The translations under genes were made by a program, and so were the position numbers. A model generated the notes under the pieces. The model worked only from the letters and a program-made list of their open reading frames with translations. It ran no database searches and was not told the DNA's origin. A DNA stretch of 64,000 bases, from NCBI RefSeq assembly GCF_045689245.1, contig NZ_CP136865.1, forward strand, positions 372,001-436,000, in the 5' to 3' direction. Every line of letters begins with the position of its first letter. Positions within the stretch are counted from its first letter, which is position 1. The stretch is from Congregibacter brevis. Lineage in GTDB: Bacteria; Pseudomonadota; Gammaproteobacteria; Pseudomonadales; Halieaceae. Below are positions 26,308 through 34,263 of this stretch, in pieces.

Positions 26308-27567
26308 GTGCACATAGCGGTAATCGGTTCAGGCATCTCGGGGTTAGCGTGCGCTCACTACCTTAGCGCTGAGCACACGGTCAGCGTATTCGAAGCTAGC
26401 AAGCGCTTGGGCGGGCACACCGCGACCATGGACGTGCAGTTGGGAACCCGACGCTTTGCCATAGACACGGGTTTCATCGTTTTTAACGACTGGACCTACC
26501 CCAATTTTATTGCGTTGATGGACGAATTGGGCGTGAGTAGTCGTGCCACTTCGATGGGATTCAGCGTGCGCGATGAAGAAACAGGTCTGGAGTATTCCGG
26601 TACCAATCTGGACTCCTTGTTTGCCCAGCGCCGCAACCTTGTTTCACCGCGTTTTCTGAGGATGGTTCGCGATATCCTGCGGTTTAACAAGGAGAGCCTA
26701 ACTGACCTCGAGCGGGGAGATTTACCTGACGACGAGAGTCTGGGCAGTTATCTAACGCGCAAAAACTACAGCGAAGCGTTTAAACGCGACTACTTGATAG
26801 CCATGGGCTCCGCTATCTGGTCCTCTGATTGCGCCAGCATGCTCGAGTTTCCGGTGCAGTTCTTCGTACGGTTTTTCAAGAATCATGGCCTGTTGTCCGT
26901 CAAGAACCGCCCCCAATGGAGAGTCATTGAAGGTGGATCTCGCGAATACATTGCGCCTTTGTGCCGCCGCTTTGAGCAACGCATCCACACAGGAACCCCC
27001 GTAAGCCGCGTTCGCAGGGATGTCGCTGGGGTGACATTAGTGCTGGAGAACGGTACCGAGCAGCGCTTCGATCAGGTCGTGATCGCGACGCACTCCAACC
27101 ATGCGCTGGAGATGCTTGACGCCCCCTCCGAGCAGGAGCGCGAAGTGCTCGGGGCGCTTCCTTACCAAGCCAACGATGTGGTCCTGCATACAGACACACG
27201 CCTCTTGCCGGAGAACCGCAAAACCTGGTCTAGCTGGAATTACCGTCTGGGGGTGGATGATTCAAGAGCCGTGCTCACCTACAATATGAATATTCTCCAA
27301 GGTATCCGGGCCCCAGAAACCTTTTGCGTCACGCTGAACGACACAGCCTCCATCAATCCCCACAGAATACTCGGACGTTTTACCTATGATCATCCAGTAT
27401 TCAGCCTCGCAGGGATGGCTGCCCAGCAGCGCTGGGGAGACATCAATGGTCAGCAGAACACCTGGTTCTGCGGCGCCTATTGGCATAACGGCTTCCACGA
27501 GGACGGCGTGGTCAGTGCGCTGCGAGTCTCTGAGGCTATGAATAAGCAGGCTCGCGCCGCGGCATGA
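26308..27567 (+). CDS. FAD-dependent amine-oxidase-like oxidoreductase
   Basis: A 419-residue flavoprotein with N-terminal dinucleotide fold IAVIGSGISGLACAHYL, acidic strand-two end in FEASKRLGGHTATM, and a C-terminal FAD segment near FCGAYWHNGFHEDGVVSAL. It belongs to the amine oxidase / phytoene-desaturase-like superfamily. The GTG start has an AGGAG about 18 nt upstream. It is first in a three-gene operon; its stop overlaps the next ATG (ATGA). In the conserved cluster with DUF1365 and a CFA-like methyltransferase it most likely acts on membrane fatty acyl chains (inference). Confidence 0.87.
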   Translation: MHIAVIGSGISGLACAHYLSAEHTVSVFEASKRLGGHTATMDVQLGTRRFAIDTGFIVFNDWTYPNFIALMDELGVSSRATSMGFSVRDEETGLEYSGTNLDSLFAQRRNLVSPRFLRMVRDILRFNKESLTDLERGDLPDDESLGSYLTRKNYSEAFKRDYLIAMGSAIWSSDCASMLEFPVQFFVRFFKNHGLLSVKNRPQWRVIEGGSREYIAPLCRRFEQRIHTGTPVSRVRRDVAGVTLVLENGTEQRFDQVVIATHSNHALEMLDAPSEQEREVLGALPYQANDVVLHTDTRLLPENRKTWSSWNYRLGVDDSRAVLTYNMNILQGIRAPETFCVTLNDTASINPHRILGRFTYDHPVFSLAGMAAQQRWGDINGQQNTWFCGAYWHNGFHEDGVVSALRVSEAMNKQARAAA

Positions 27568-28325
27568 ACTCCCGGCTGTACACCGGAACGCTGAGGCATC
27601 GGCGTCATACCCCGCGAGAGCATGCGTTCAAATATCGCGTCTTCATGCCCTATCTACGTTTAGATGAGCTCGACTCGGTACTGAAACTCAGCCGCCTTTG
27701 GTCCAAATCACGCTTTGCACCCGCCAGTTTTCGTCGCGAAGACTTTCTGGGAGACCCTGATAAGCCCCTCGAAGTTGAGGTCCGACGCCGAATCCGGGAA
27801 GAAACAGGCAATGATCACTCCGGCCCAATCTATGTCCTCGCCAATCTGCGTTACTTTGGCATGCGCATGAACCCGATAATTTGTTACTACTGCTATAACG
27901 ACGACGAGTCAGAACTCGAATATCTCATCGCAGAGGTCACTAATACACCCTGGGACGAGCGCCATAGCTACGTTTTAACAGCGCAGCCGGGGCAGCGTGT
28001 CTTACGTCAGGACTTTGATAAGACATTCCACGTATCACCCTTTAACCCTATGGAAATGCGCTACTCCTGGCGAAGCAATGCTCCGGGAGCCCGCCTCGCA
28101 ATTCATCTGGAAAATCACAGTGAGGAGGGTCGTGTGTTTGACGCCACCCTCGCTTTGGAAGCGGAGCCCATCACGGCTTCCAGCCTTCGCGGCATCCTGT
28201 GGCGATTCCCGCTGATGACCGCTAAAGTAGCCGGCGCCATTTACTGGCAGGCGCTTAAGTTGTTTATCAAGCGCATTCCTTATCACCCACACCCCGGTAC
28301 CAGCCTTCAATCTGGAGCACAATAA
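27564..28325 (+). CDS. DUF1365 protein
   Basis: A 253-residue protein with the DUF1365 hallmarks: LYTGTLRHRRHTPREHAFKY at the N-terminus, then FGMRMNPIICYYCY and the DFDKTFHVSPFNPM block. No enzymatic motif is certain. It is usually found between an FAD oxidoreductase and a CFA-family methyltransferase, often under RpoE-ChrR control. Overlaps both neighbours by 1-4 nt, so a single transcript with coupled translation is likely. Confidence 0.9.
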   Translation: MNSRLYTGTLRHRRHTPREHAFKYRVFMPYLRLDELDSVLKLSRLWSKSRFAPASFRREDFLGDPDKPLEVEVRRRIREETGNDHSGPIYVLANLRYFGMRMNPIICYYCYNDDESELEYLIAEVTNTPWDERHSYVLTAQPGQRVLRQDFDKTFHVSPFNPMEMRYSWRSNAPGARLAIHLENHSEEGRVFDATLALEAEPITASSLRGILWRFPLMTAKVAGAIYWQALKLFIKRIPYHPHPGTSLQSGAQ

Positions 28326-29584
28326 TGAACGAAGTCAGTGTCAGCAGGATTCCCCTACTGCCCCAGGCGAAATCTTTTCGTAACCGCGCCGAGCTTGCCC
28401 GGCACTTCCTGCTCCAAGCTTTATCGCATATCAAAGTGGGCTACGTGACCATTCATGATGGTGAGGACACCCATCACTTTGGGGATGCGGGAAACACTGG
28501 AGAACCGAATGCAGAAATCGTAGTGCACAACCGCGATGCTTTCGGCAAAGTTTTGATTGGCGGCACGGTTGCCGCCGGCGAAGCCTACATAGATGGCGAC
28601 TGGTCTACTCCCGATCTTACGGAAGTCACCCGACTCTTCAGCGCCAATATGCAGACTATGGAGTCTATGGAGTCGAAGCGGCACTGGTACACGAAGCTTG
28701 CGCTCAAACTTGCACATGCGATGAACCGCAACACTCACGAGGGTTCCAAGCGCAATATCGCTGCACACTACGACCTCGGAAACGACTTCTTCCGTTTGTT
28801 TCTGGACCCAACAATGATGTACTCATCGGCAGTTTTTGAGCGTCGCGAAAACACGTTAGAGAAAGCTGCAATAGATAAACTAGACGAGCTGTGCAGGCAG
28901 CTGGAACTCACGCCTGACGATCATCTTCTAGAGATTGGTACCGGCTGGGGTGGTATGGCGATTCACGCAGCAACCCACTACGGCTGCAAAGTGACTACGA
29001 CGACTATCTCTCAGGAGCAGTTTGAATACACCCAAGCGCGGGTGGCCGAGCTAGGTCTTGAAGACCGCATTACCCTGCTCTGCGAGGACTACCGTGCCCT
29101 AACCGGCCAGTACGACAAGCTGGTGTCTGTAGAGATGATCGAAGCGGTGGGCCACGACTTTTACAGTAGCTACTTTCAGTGCTGCAGTAAGCTTTTGAAA
29201 AATAATGGGAAAATGGTAATTCAAGCGATCACCATCAGCGATGACCGCTACGAGCAGGCGCGGCGCTCAGTAGACTACATAAAGCGCTACATCTTTCCAG
29301 GTGGCTGTCTTCCTTCGCTGGAAATCATCGCCAAGCACATCGCCAAAGACAGTAATTTGCAAATGGTGCACCTGAAAGATATCACCGCTGATTACGCGCT
29401 GACGCTGGCACACTGGCGACAGCGGTTTATGGAGCGCCTTGATGAGGTTCGCGCGATGGGCTTTGACGATCGATTTATTCGCATGTGGGAATTTTATCTC
29501 TGCTACTGCGAAGGCGGCTTCCGTGAGCGCATCATAGGGACGGCGCAACTCGCTTTTGCCAAACCCGGCTATCGGAGCGCTTAA
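28325..29584 (+). CDS. Cyclopropane-fatty-acid-synthase-like methyltransferase
   Basis: SAM-dependent lipid methyltransferase, 419 residues. The CFA signature AAHYDLGNDFFRLFLD precedes SAM motif I LLEIGTGWGGMAIHA (about 205-220). The catalytic region VSVEMIEAVGHDFY and the conserved Cys in YCEGGFRERI follow. It would methylate the cis double bond of membrane phospholipid acyl chains, giving a cyclopropane or, as shown for a Rhodobacter relative, a methylated furan-fatty-acid precursor. Last gene of the operon. Confidence 0.9.
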   Translation: MNEVSVSRIPLLPQAKSFRNRAELARHFLLQALSHIKVGYVTIHDGEDTHHFGDAGNTGEPNAEIVVHNRDAFGKVLIGGTVAAGEAYIDGDWSTPDLTEVTRLFSANMQTMESMESKRHWYTKLALKLAHAMNRNTHEGSKRNIAAHYDLGNDFFRLFLDPTMMYSSAVFERRENTLEKAAIDKLDELCRQLELTPDDHLLEIGTGWGGMAIHAATHYGCKVTTTTISQEQFEYTQARVAELGLEDRITLLCEDYRALTGQYDKLVSVEMIEAVGHDFYSSYFQCCSKLLKNNGKMVIQAITISDDRYEQARRSVDYIKRYIFPGGCLPSLEIIAKHIAKDSNLQMVHLKDITADYALTLAHWRQRFMERLDEVRAMGFDDRFIRMWEFYLCYCEGGFRERIIGTAQLAFAKPGYRSA

Positions 29585-29605
29585 ACAGGCTCAACCGCCC
29601 GCACC

Positions 29606-30523
29606 TTAACTAGTGGCTGAAGAACTACGTTGCTGCAAAATGATTCCCGGCACGATGAGTGCCAGACCGACCAATGTCGCCGGGTGTATCGCCTCGCCCA
29701 GAATCAGCGCGATGAACACCAGGGAAAGCATTGGCGAGAGGAAGATGAGGTTTCCCACACGGGACACGTTGCTCGCAGTTTGCAGCGCCGTGGACCACAG
29801 TAGCCAGGTAAACCCCATCTCAAATAGTCCAACATAGACTGCACTGAGCAATCCCGTCCCCACCTCCGGTAGTCCGCCACCCCAGACCAGACACAGCGCT
29901 AGAGAGAGCGGGGCTGCGCAGACAAAATAGGCGGCAAGGGAAATCGTCGGATCGCCCTTACTCCTTGTACTCAACAGCCAAAACACCGCCCAGATCACCG
30001 TACTGCTCAGCGCAAGCGCCACGCCGACAACGCTAGTGAACTGCAGAGAAAAGGGATTTCCCTCTGTTGCAATCACAACGACCCCAAGGTAGCCGGAAAT
30101 CACCGCTAACCAGTCCCGTGACACTAGACGTTGACCCAGTACGGGAACAGAAAGAAGCGCCAGCATGATCGCCCAGGTGTAGTTGATCGTTTGCGCCTGC
30201 TGCGCCGGCAAGCGGTCGTAGGCCGCCAACAGAATGCAGTAGTAAAGCAGAGGATTAAGACAGGCCATAGCAAGGAAGCGTAGTGGCGTTGCGCACAGCT
30301 CCCGCCAAAGTAGCTCCAATCGGCCCTGCCAGGCGAGGGTGATCAGGAGTGCCAGCGTCGAGATCCATATCGCTACACAAAGGAGCTGCAGTACCGATAG
30401 CTCCCGCAGTGCGAGCTTGAATGCTGTGGCGGCGGTAGACCACAACAGCACAGCGCAAAGACCGAGGAGTAAAGCGCGTTGATCGTTTTTCACCGTTGCT
30501 GTGGCTCTAAGCTGCGTTGTCAT
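29606..30523 (-). CDS. EamA/DMT-family transporter
   Basis: A 305-residue inner-membrane protein with ten predicted helices in two EamA repeats (AVLLWSTAATAFKLAL near the start; LALSSTVIWAVFWLLS at the middle). Drug/metabolite transporters of this type export amino acids or other small metabolites. The ATG at 30523 is preferred over an upstream GTG at 30544. Convergent with the CFA-like gene. Substrate unknown. Confidence 0.87.
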   Translation of the reverse strand: MTTQLRATATVKNDQRALLLGLCAVLLWSTAATAFKLALRELSVLQLLCVAIWISTLALLITLAWQGRLELLWRELCATPLRFLAMACLNPLLYYCILLAAYDRLPAQQAQTINYTWAIMLALLSVPVLGQRLVSRDWLAVISGYLGVVVIATEGNPFSLQFTSVVGVALALSSTVIWAVFWLLSTRSKGDPTISLAAYFVCAAPLSLALCLVWGGGLPEVGTGLLSAVYVGLFEMGFTWLLWSTALQTASNVSRVGNLIFLSPMLSLVFIALILGEAIHPATLVGLALIVPGIILQQRSSSATS

Positions 30524-30635
30524 GCATCGCAGTGTACTCAACACCGCCAGATCTGGGAGACCAAAAGAGTACTTACTGTACCCGCGCTATCTTTTGCGGC
30601 ATTCTCATAGGCTTTGATTGTCAGGTGAACTCCCC

Positions 30636-32111
30636 TTGAGCGCTACACAACACAGCAACAAAGAACTCACGCCCGCGCTGGCCGCAGCCCCCATCGTGAT
30701 GCTCATCGCCATGCTGGCGCTCTCAGTGTTCCTGTTTGGTTCCGATGCCTCTTACGGAGCCAATCAGATCGCACTGGTTTTGGCCACAGGGATCGCGGCA
30801 CTGGTGGGGCAGCGTACCGGCGTTAGCTGGAGGGAAGCTCAGGAAGGCATCATCGATGGTATTGGCGTAGGACTTGGACCCACGCTAATCCTTTTGGCGG
30901 TGGGCATGCTTATCGGTACCTGGATTCTGTCAGGGACCGTACCCACAATGATTTACTACGGCGTCCAGATACTGAATCCGCAAATCTTCTATGCGGCAAG
31001 CGCACTGATCTGCGCCATCGTTGCTATTAGTGTCGGAAGTTCATGGACGGTGGCTGGAACCCTGGGTATCGGGCTCATGGGTATTGCTGGAAGCTTTGAT
31101 CTATCACCTGCAATCGCGGCGGGGGCTATTATTTCTGGCGCGTACTTTGGCGACAAGCTATCCCCCATGTCCGACACCACCAACCTTGCATCCGCTGCAG
31201 CAGGTGTCGACCTCTTTGATCACATACGACACATGTTATGGACTACCGTCCCCAGCTTCGCTCTCGCGCTCGTCGTGTTCTCTCTAATCGGGGGTGGCGA
31301 CGCAAGTACACCTCAGGAAATTGAAGCCCTACAGCAAAGTCTCCAGATCGAATTCAGTATTGGCCTACATCTATTGCTGCCATTAGTACTCATGCTGATC
31401 CTTGTCTACAAGCGTTTTCCAGCGTATCCAGCCATCCTGATAAGCGCTTTGGCGGGTGGAGTGTTCGCGCTCATCTTTCAGCCTGAGGTTGTGCAACGAA
31501 TGGCCGGAGATGACGAACTAGGCAAGGGCCTGGCGCTGGTAAAAGGCGTGTGGGTAGCATTGTTTGCAGGCTACGAAGCTAACAGTGGCAATGAATTTCT
31601 CGACGCGCTGCTCAGCAAGGGTGGTATGAGCAGTATGCTCAACACCGTGTGGCTGATTGTCGTGGCTCTGGGTTTCGGTGGCATCCTGGAACGCACGGGT
31701 ATTCTCAATTATTGGCTGCGCCACGCTTTGCGCATGGTGAAAGGCACGGGTTCGTTAGTCGCGACTACCGTCGCCACCTGTGTGTCGACCAACATTCTTG
31801 CGGCCGATCAGTTTATGGCTGTGGCTCTTCCCGGGCGCATGTATCGGGATGCCTATAAGGAATACAAGCTATCGCCGCTAAACCTATCTCGAACACTCGA
31901 AGACTCCGCCACCATCACCTCGGCACTGATTCCCTGGAACACCTGCGGCGCCTACATGTCAGCGACCCTCGGGGTTGCGACGCTAACCTACGCACCCTTT
32001 GCCGTCTTCAACATCGTTTGCCCGCTCATCGCAATCGTGTACGGCGTCACTGGCTTCGCACAGAAACCGCTGGAACCGCTTAACGACGTTTCAAACGCGG
32101 CACCCGCGTAA
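30636..32111 (+). CDS. NhaC-family Na+/H+ antiporter
   Basis: About 491 residues with 11-12 membrane helices. The conserved core is VGSSWTVAGTLGIGLMG followed by GAYFGDKLSPMSDTTNLA, both typical of NhaC antiporters. A role in sodium extrusion and pH homeostasis fits a marine lifestyle. The TTG start at 30636 is favoured by AGGTGA 9 nt upstream; TTG 30618 is the alternative. Family members include malate-Na+/lactate antiporters, so substrate is not certain. Confidence 0.87.
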   Translation: MSATQHSNKELTPALAAAPIVMLIAMLALSVFLFGSDASYGANQIALVLATGIAALVGQRTGVSWREAQEGIIDGIGVGLGPTLILLAVGMLIGTWILSGTVPTMIYYGVQILNPQIFYAASALICAIVAISVGSSWTVAGTLGIGLMGIAGSFDLSPAIAAGAIISGAYFGDKLSPMSDTTNLASAAAGVDLFDHIRHMLWTTVPSFALALVVFSLIGGGDASTPQEIEALQQSLQIEFSIGLHLLLPLVLMLILVYKRFPAYPAILISALAGGVFALIFQPEVVQRMAGDDELGKGLALVKGVWVALFAGYEANSGNEFLDALLSKGGMSSMLNTVWLIVVALGFGGILERTGILNYWLRHALRMVKGTGSLVATTVATCVSTNILAADQFMAVALPGRMYRDAYKEYKLSPLNLSRTLEDSATITSALIPWNTCGAYMSATLGVATLTYAPFAVFNIVCPLIAIVYGVTGFAQKPLEPLNDVSNAAPA

Positions 32112-32121
32112 GGCACCCTCC

Positions 32122-32571
32122 GTGAACGACGATTGGGACTATTCTGAACCGTTTCTCCGTCGCACCCGAGTGCAGTCGGAGGACGTTGATGCCTTGAAGC
32201 ACACGAACAACACCATCTATGTACGCTGGTGTGAGGAGTGCGCGTGGGAGCACTCAGCGAGTCTGGGTATGGATATCGACGCCTACCATCAGCTGGATCG
32301 CGCTATGGCTGTTGTCGAAGGTCGGTACCAGTATCTAAGGGCGTCCTACCTGGACGAAGAGATCGACACCGCCACCTGGATTACGCACTGGGACAAACGG
32401 CTGACAATGACCCGGCATTTCCAGTTGCGCCGGGTGTCCGACGGAGTGACCCTACTCCGTGCACAGGTGCGTTTTGCCTGCATTGAGATCAGCTCTGGAA
32501 AACCCCGAAGGCTTCCACCGGAGTTTCTAACCGCCTACGGGCCGGCGATATTGGATATTGATCCTTCTTAG
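32122..32571 (+). CDS. Hotdog-fold acyl-CoA thioesterase
   Basis: A 149-residue single-domain hotdog protein of the 4-hydroxybenzoyl-CoA thioesterase type. Active-site region: DVDALKHTNNTIYVRWCEE, with the usual Asp replaced by Lys-His-Thr context, so catalysis is not assured. GTG start 10 nt after the antiporter stop suggests co-transcription. Substrate is unknown. Confidence 0.82.
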   Translation: MNDDWDYSEPFLRRTRVQSEDVDALKHTNNTIYVRWCEECAWEHSASLGMDIDAYHQLDRAMAVVEGRYQYLRASYLDEEIDTATWITHWDKRLTMTRHFQLRRVSDGVTLLRAQVRFACIEISSGKPRRLPPEFLTAYGPAILDIDPS

Positions 32572-32595
32572 ACGGTGCCAGCGAATCGCAGTCCG

Positions 32596-33552
32596 CTAGT
32601 TTCGCGTCCAGTCAAAGGGCATGACTGCCGACAGATTGTCTGCACCCAGTTTCGCCATAAGAAGGCGGTCCAGACCCAAAGCGACTCCACTGCAATCGGG
32701 CAGGCCTTCCTCCATCGCGGCGACCAGACGGAAATCCAGCTCCCGAGGCTCCTGACCCGCAGCGCGTCGCCGCACATTGTCCGCCAACGCTCTTTCTTGC
32801 AGCTCTTTAGCGTCCAGTAACTCACGGTAGCCATTGGCCAACTCGATACCATCCACGTAGAGCTCAAAGCGTTCTGCGACGCGACGGCCATCGCGATCCA
32901 CGCAACGAGCCAATGCCGCTTGCGACGGAGGGTAATCACAAAGAACCACGACACCTCTGTCGACGAGCGTAGGCTCAACAACATGGCTCATGAGAAGATC
33001 TAGCCAACCATCGTAATCAAGATTAAGAGATCCAGTGTCCAAGTGCTCGGCAGCGACTCGCTGAAGTTCAGTGGCGTTTAGCTCCCATGGATCGAAGCCC
33101 AAGGTGTCCTGAAAAAGTGTGTTGTAGCGGATGACAACCCCGTCTTCCCTGCCCAAGCACTCACAGACCAACTCTGAGACTTCCGAAACCAACTGTTCAA
33201 GGCTAAAGCCGGGGCGATACCACTCCAACAGCGTGAACTCAGGATTGTGCCGGCCGCCGATCTCACCATCGCGAAAAGCCTTGCCTAATTGATAAATCGG
33301 CCCGCTGCCCGCGGCCAGCAGGCGCTTCATGGCAAATTCAGGAGAGCTTTGGAGAAACAAAGCCGACGGATCGGCCTTCGAAGGCATTAAGCGCAGGGGC
33401 TCTATCGCTGGGTCGGTAACACCAAAACGCGCCAATATCGGTGTATCGACTTCAAGAACATTCCGCTTGGCAAAGAAATCCCGCATTTTGGCGAACAGTG
33501 CGCCTCGAGCTTCCAGAGCGGCGCGGGTGGTCCCGGGCCGCCAGTCGTCCAT
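32596..33552 (-). CDS. epmA: EF-P--(R)-beta-lysine ligase
   Basis: A truncated class II lysyl-tRNA synthetase paralogue (318 residues) without anticodon domain. It activates (R)-beta-lysine and joins it to the conserved lysine of EF-P. Class II motifs: YQLGKAFRDGEIGGRHNPEFTLLEWYRPG (quoted here in part: NPEFTLLEWYRPG) and GVALGLDRLLM. The start at 33552 follows the efp stop by one base (TGATATG). The adjacent efp supports the assignment. EpmB, which makes beta-lysine, is not in the window. Confidence 0.95.
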   Translation of the reverse strand: MDDWRPGTTRAALEARGALFAKMRDFFAKRNVLEVDTPILARFGVTDPAIEPLRLMPSKADPSALFLQSSPEFAMKRLLAAGSGPIYQLGKAFRDGEIGGRHNPEFTLLEWYRPGFSLEQLVSEVSELVCECLGREDGVVIRYNTLFQDTLGFDPWELNATELQRVAAEHLDTGSLNLDYDGWLDLLMSHVVEPTLVDRGVVVLCDYPPSQAALARCVDRDGRRVAERFELYVDGIELANGYRELLDAKELQERALADNVRRRAAGQEPRELDFRLVAAMEEGLPDCSGVALGLDRLLMAKLGADNLSAVMPFDWTRN

Positions 33553-33553
33553 A

Positions 33554-34126
33554 TCAGCTTTTGCTTGCGCGAGCGACATACTCGCCGGAGCGAGTATCTA
33601 CACGGATAATCTCGCCCTGAGAGATAAACAGCGGGACTCGCACAACGGCGCCGGTGGCAAGCGTTGCAGGTTTGCTACCACCCTGAGCAGTGTCACCCTT
33701 AAGACCCGGGTCCGTCTCGGTAATTTCCAGCTCAACAAAATTGGGCGGTGTAACGGAGAGCGGCGTACCGTTATACAGTGTGACCTCGCAGGGCTCCTGC
33801 TCTTTTAGCCACTTATGCGTATCCCCTACGGCAGCAGCATCAGCCTGATACTGCTCAAAGGTGTTGGGCTCCATGAAGAACCAAAACTCACCATCGGTGT
33901 AGAGGTACTCCATGTTCATATCCATGACATCGGCACCTTCGAGACTTTCACCTGACTTGAAAGTGCGGTCCCAGACACGCCCGCTCTTCAGGTTGCGCAT
34001 ACGAACCCGATTGAAGGCCTGCCCCTTTCCTGGTTTGACGAATTCGTTGTCAAGAATGCTGCAGGGATCCCCGTCCAGCATTACCTTGAGACCGGAGCGA
34101 AATTCATTGGTTGAGTAATTGGCCAT
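33554..34126 (-). CDS. efp: Translation elongation factor P
   Basis: EF-P (190 residues) relieves ribosome stalling at polyproline. The modification lysine lies in the tip loop KPGKGQAFNR, with Lys34 or its neighbour as the site, matching beta-lysylated EF-P families. Three beta-barrel domains span the length. epmA follows immediately on the same strand. Confidence 0.97.
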   Translation of the reverse strand: MANYSTNEFRSGLKVMLDGDPCSILDNEFVKPGKGQAFNRVRMRNLKSGRVWDRTFKSGESLEGADVMDMNMEYLYTDGEFWFFMEPNTFEQYQADAAAVGDTHKWLKEQEPCEVTLYNGTPLSVTPPNFVELEITETDPGLKGDTAQGGSKPATLATGAVVRVPLFISQGEIIRVDTRSGEYVARASKS

Positions 34127-34263
34127 ACCTGTGCACCCCTAAGACTAAACGGGCGCGATGATACCGTACCAGCTGCGCAAAATCAGTGTTTGAAGTTAGC
34201 GTGAAACCCCGAATTTAGGCTATGCTCGGCACAATCCGCACCCGGCAAAAGGGACTGGGCGCC

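Noticed and set aside
24767..29584. Photosynthesis (pufLM/bch) genes expected beside an RpoE-ChrR module in some phototrophic relatives
   Set aside because: None are in the window, so phototrophy cannot be claimed from it.
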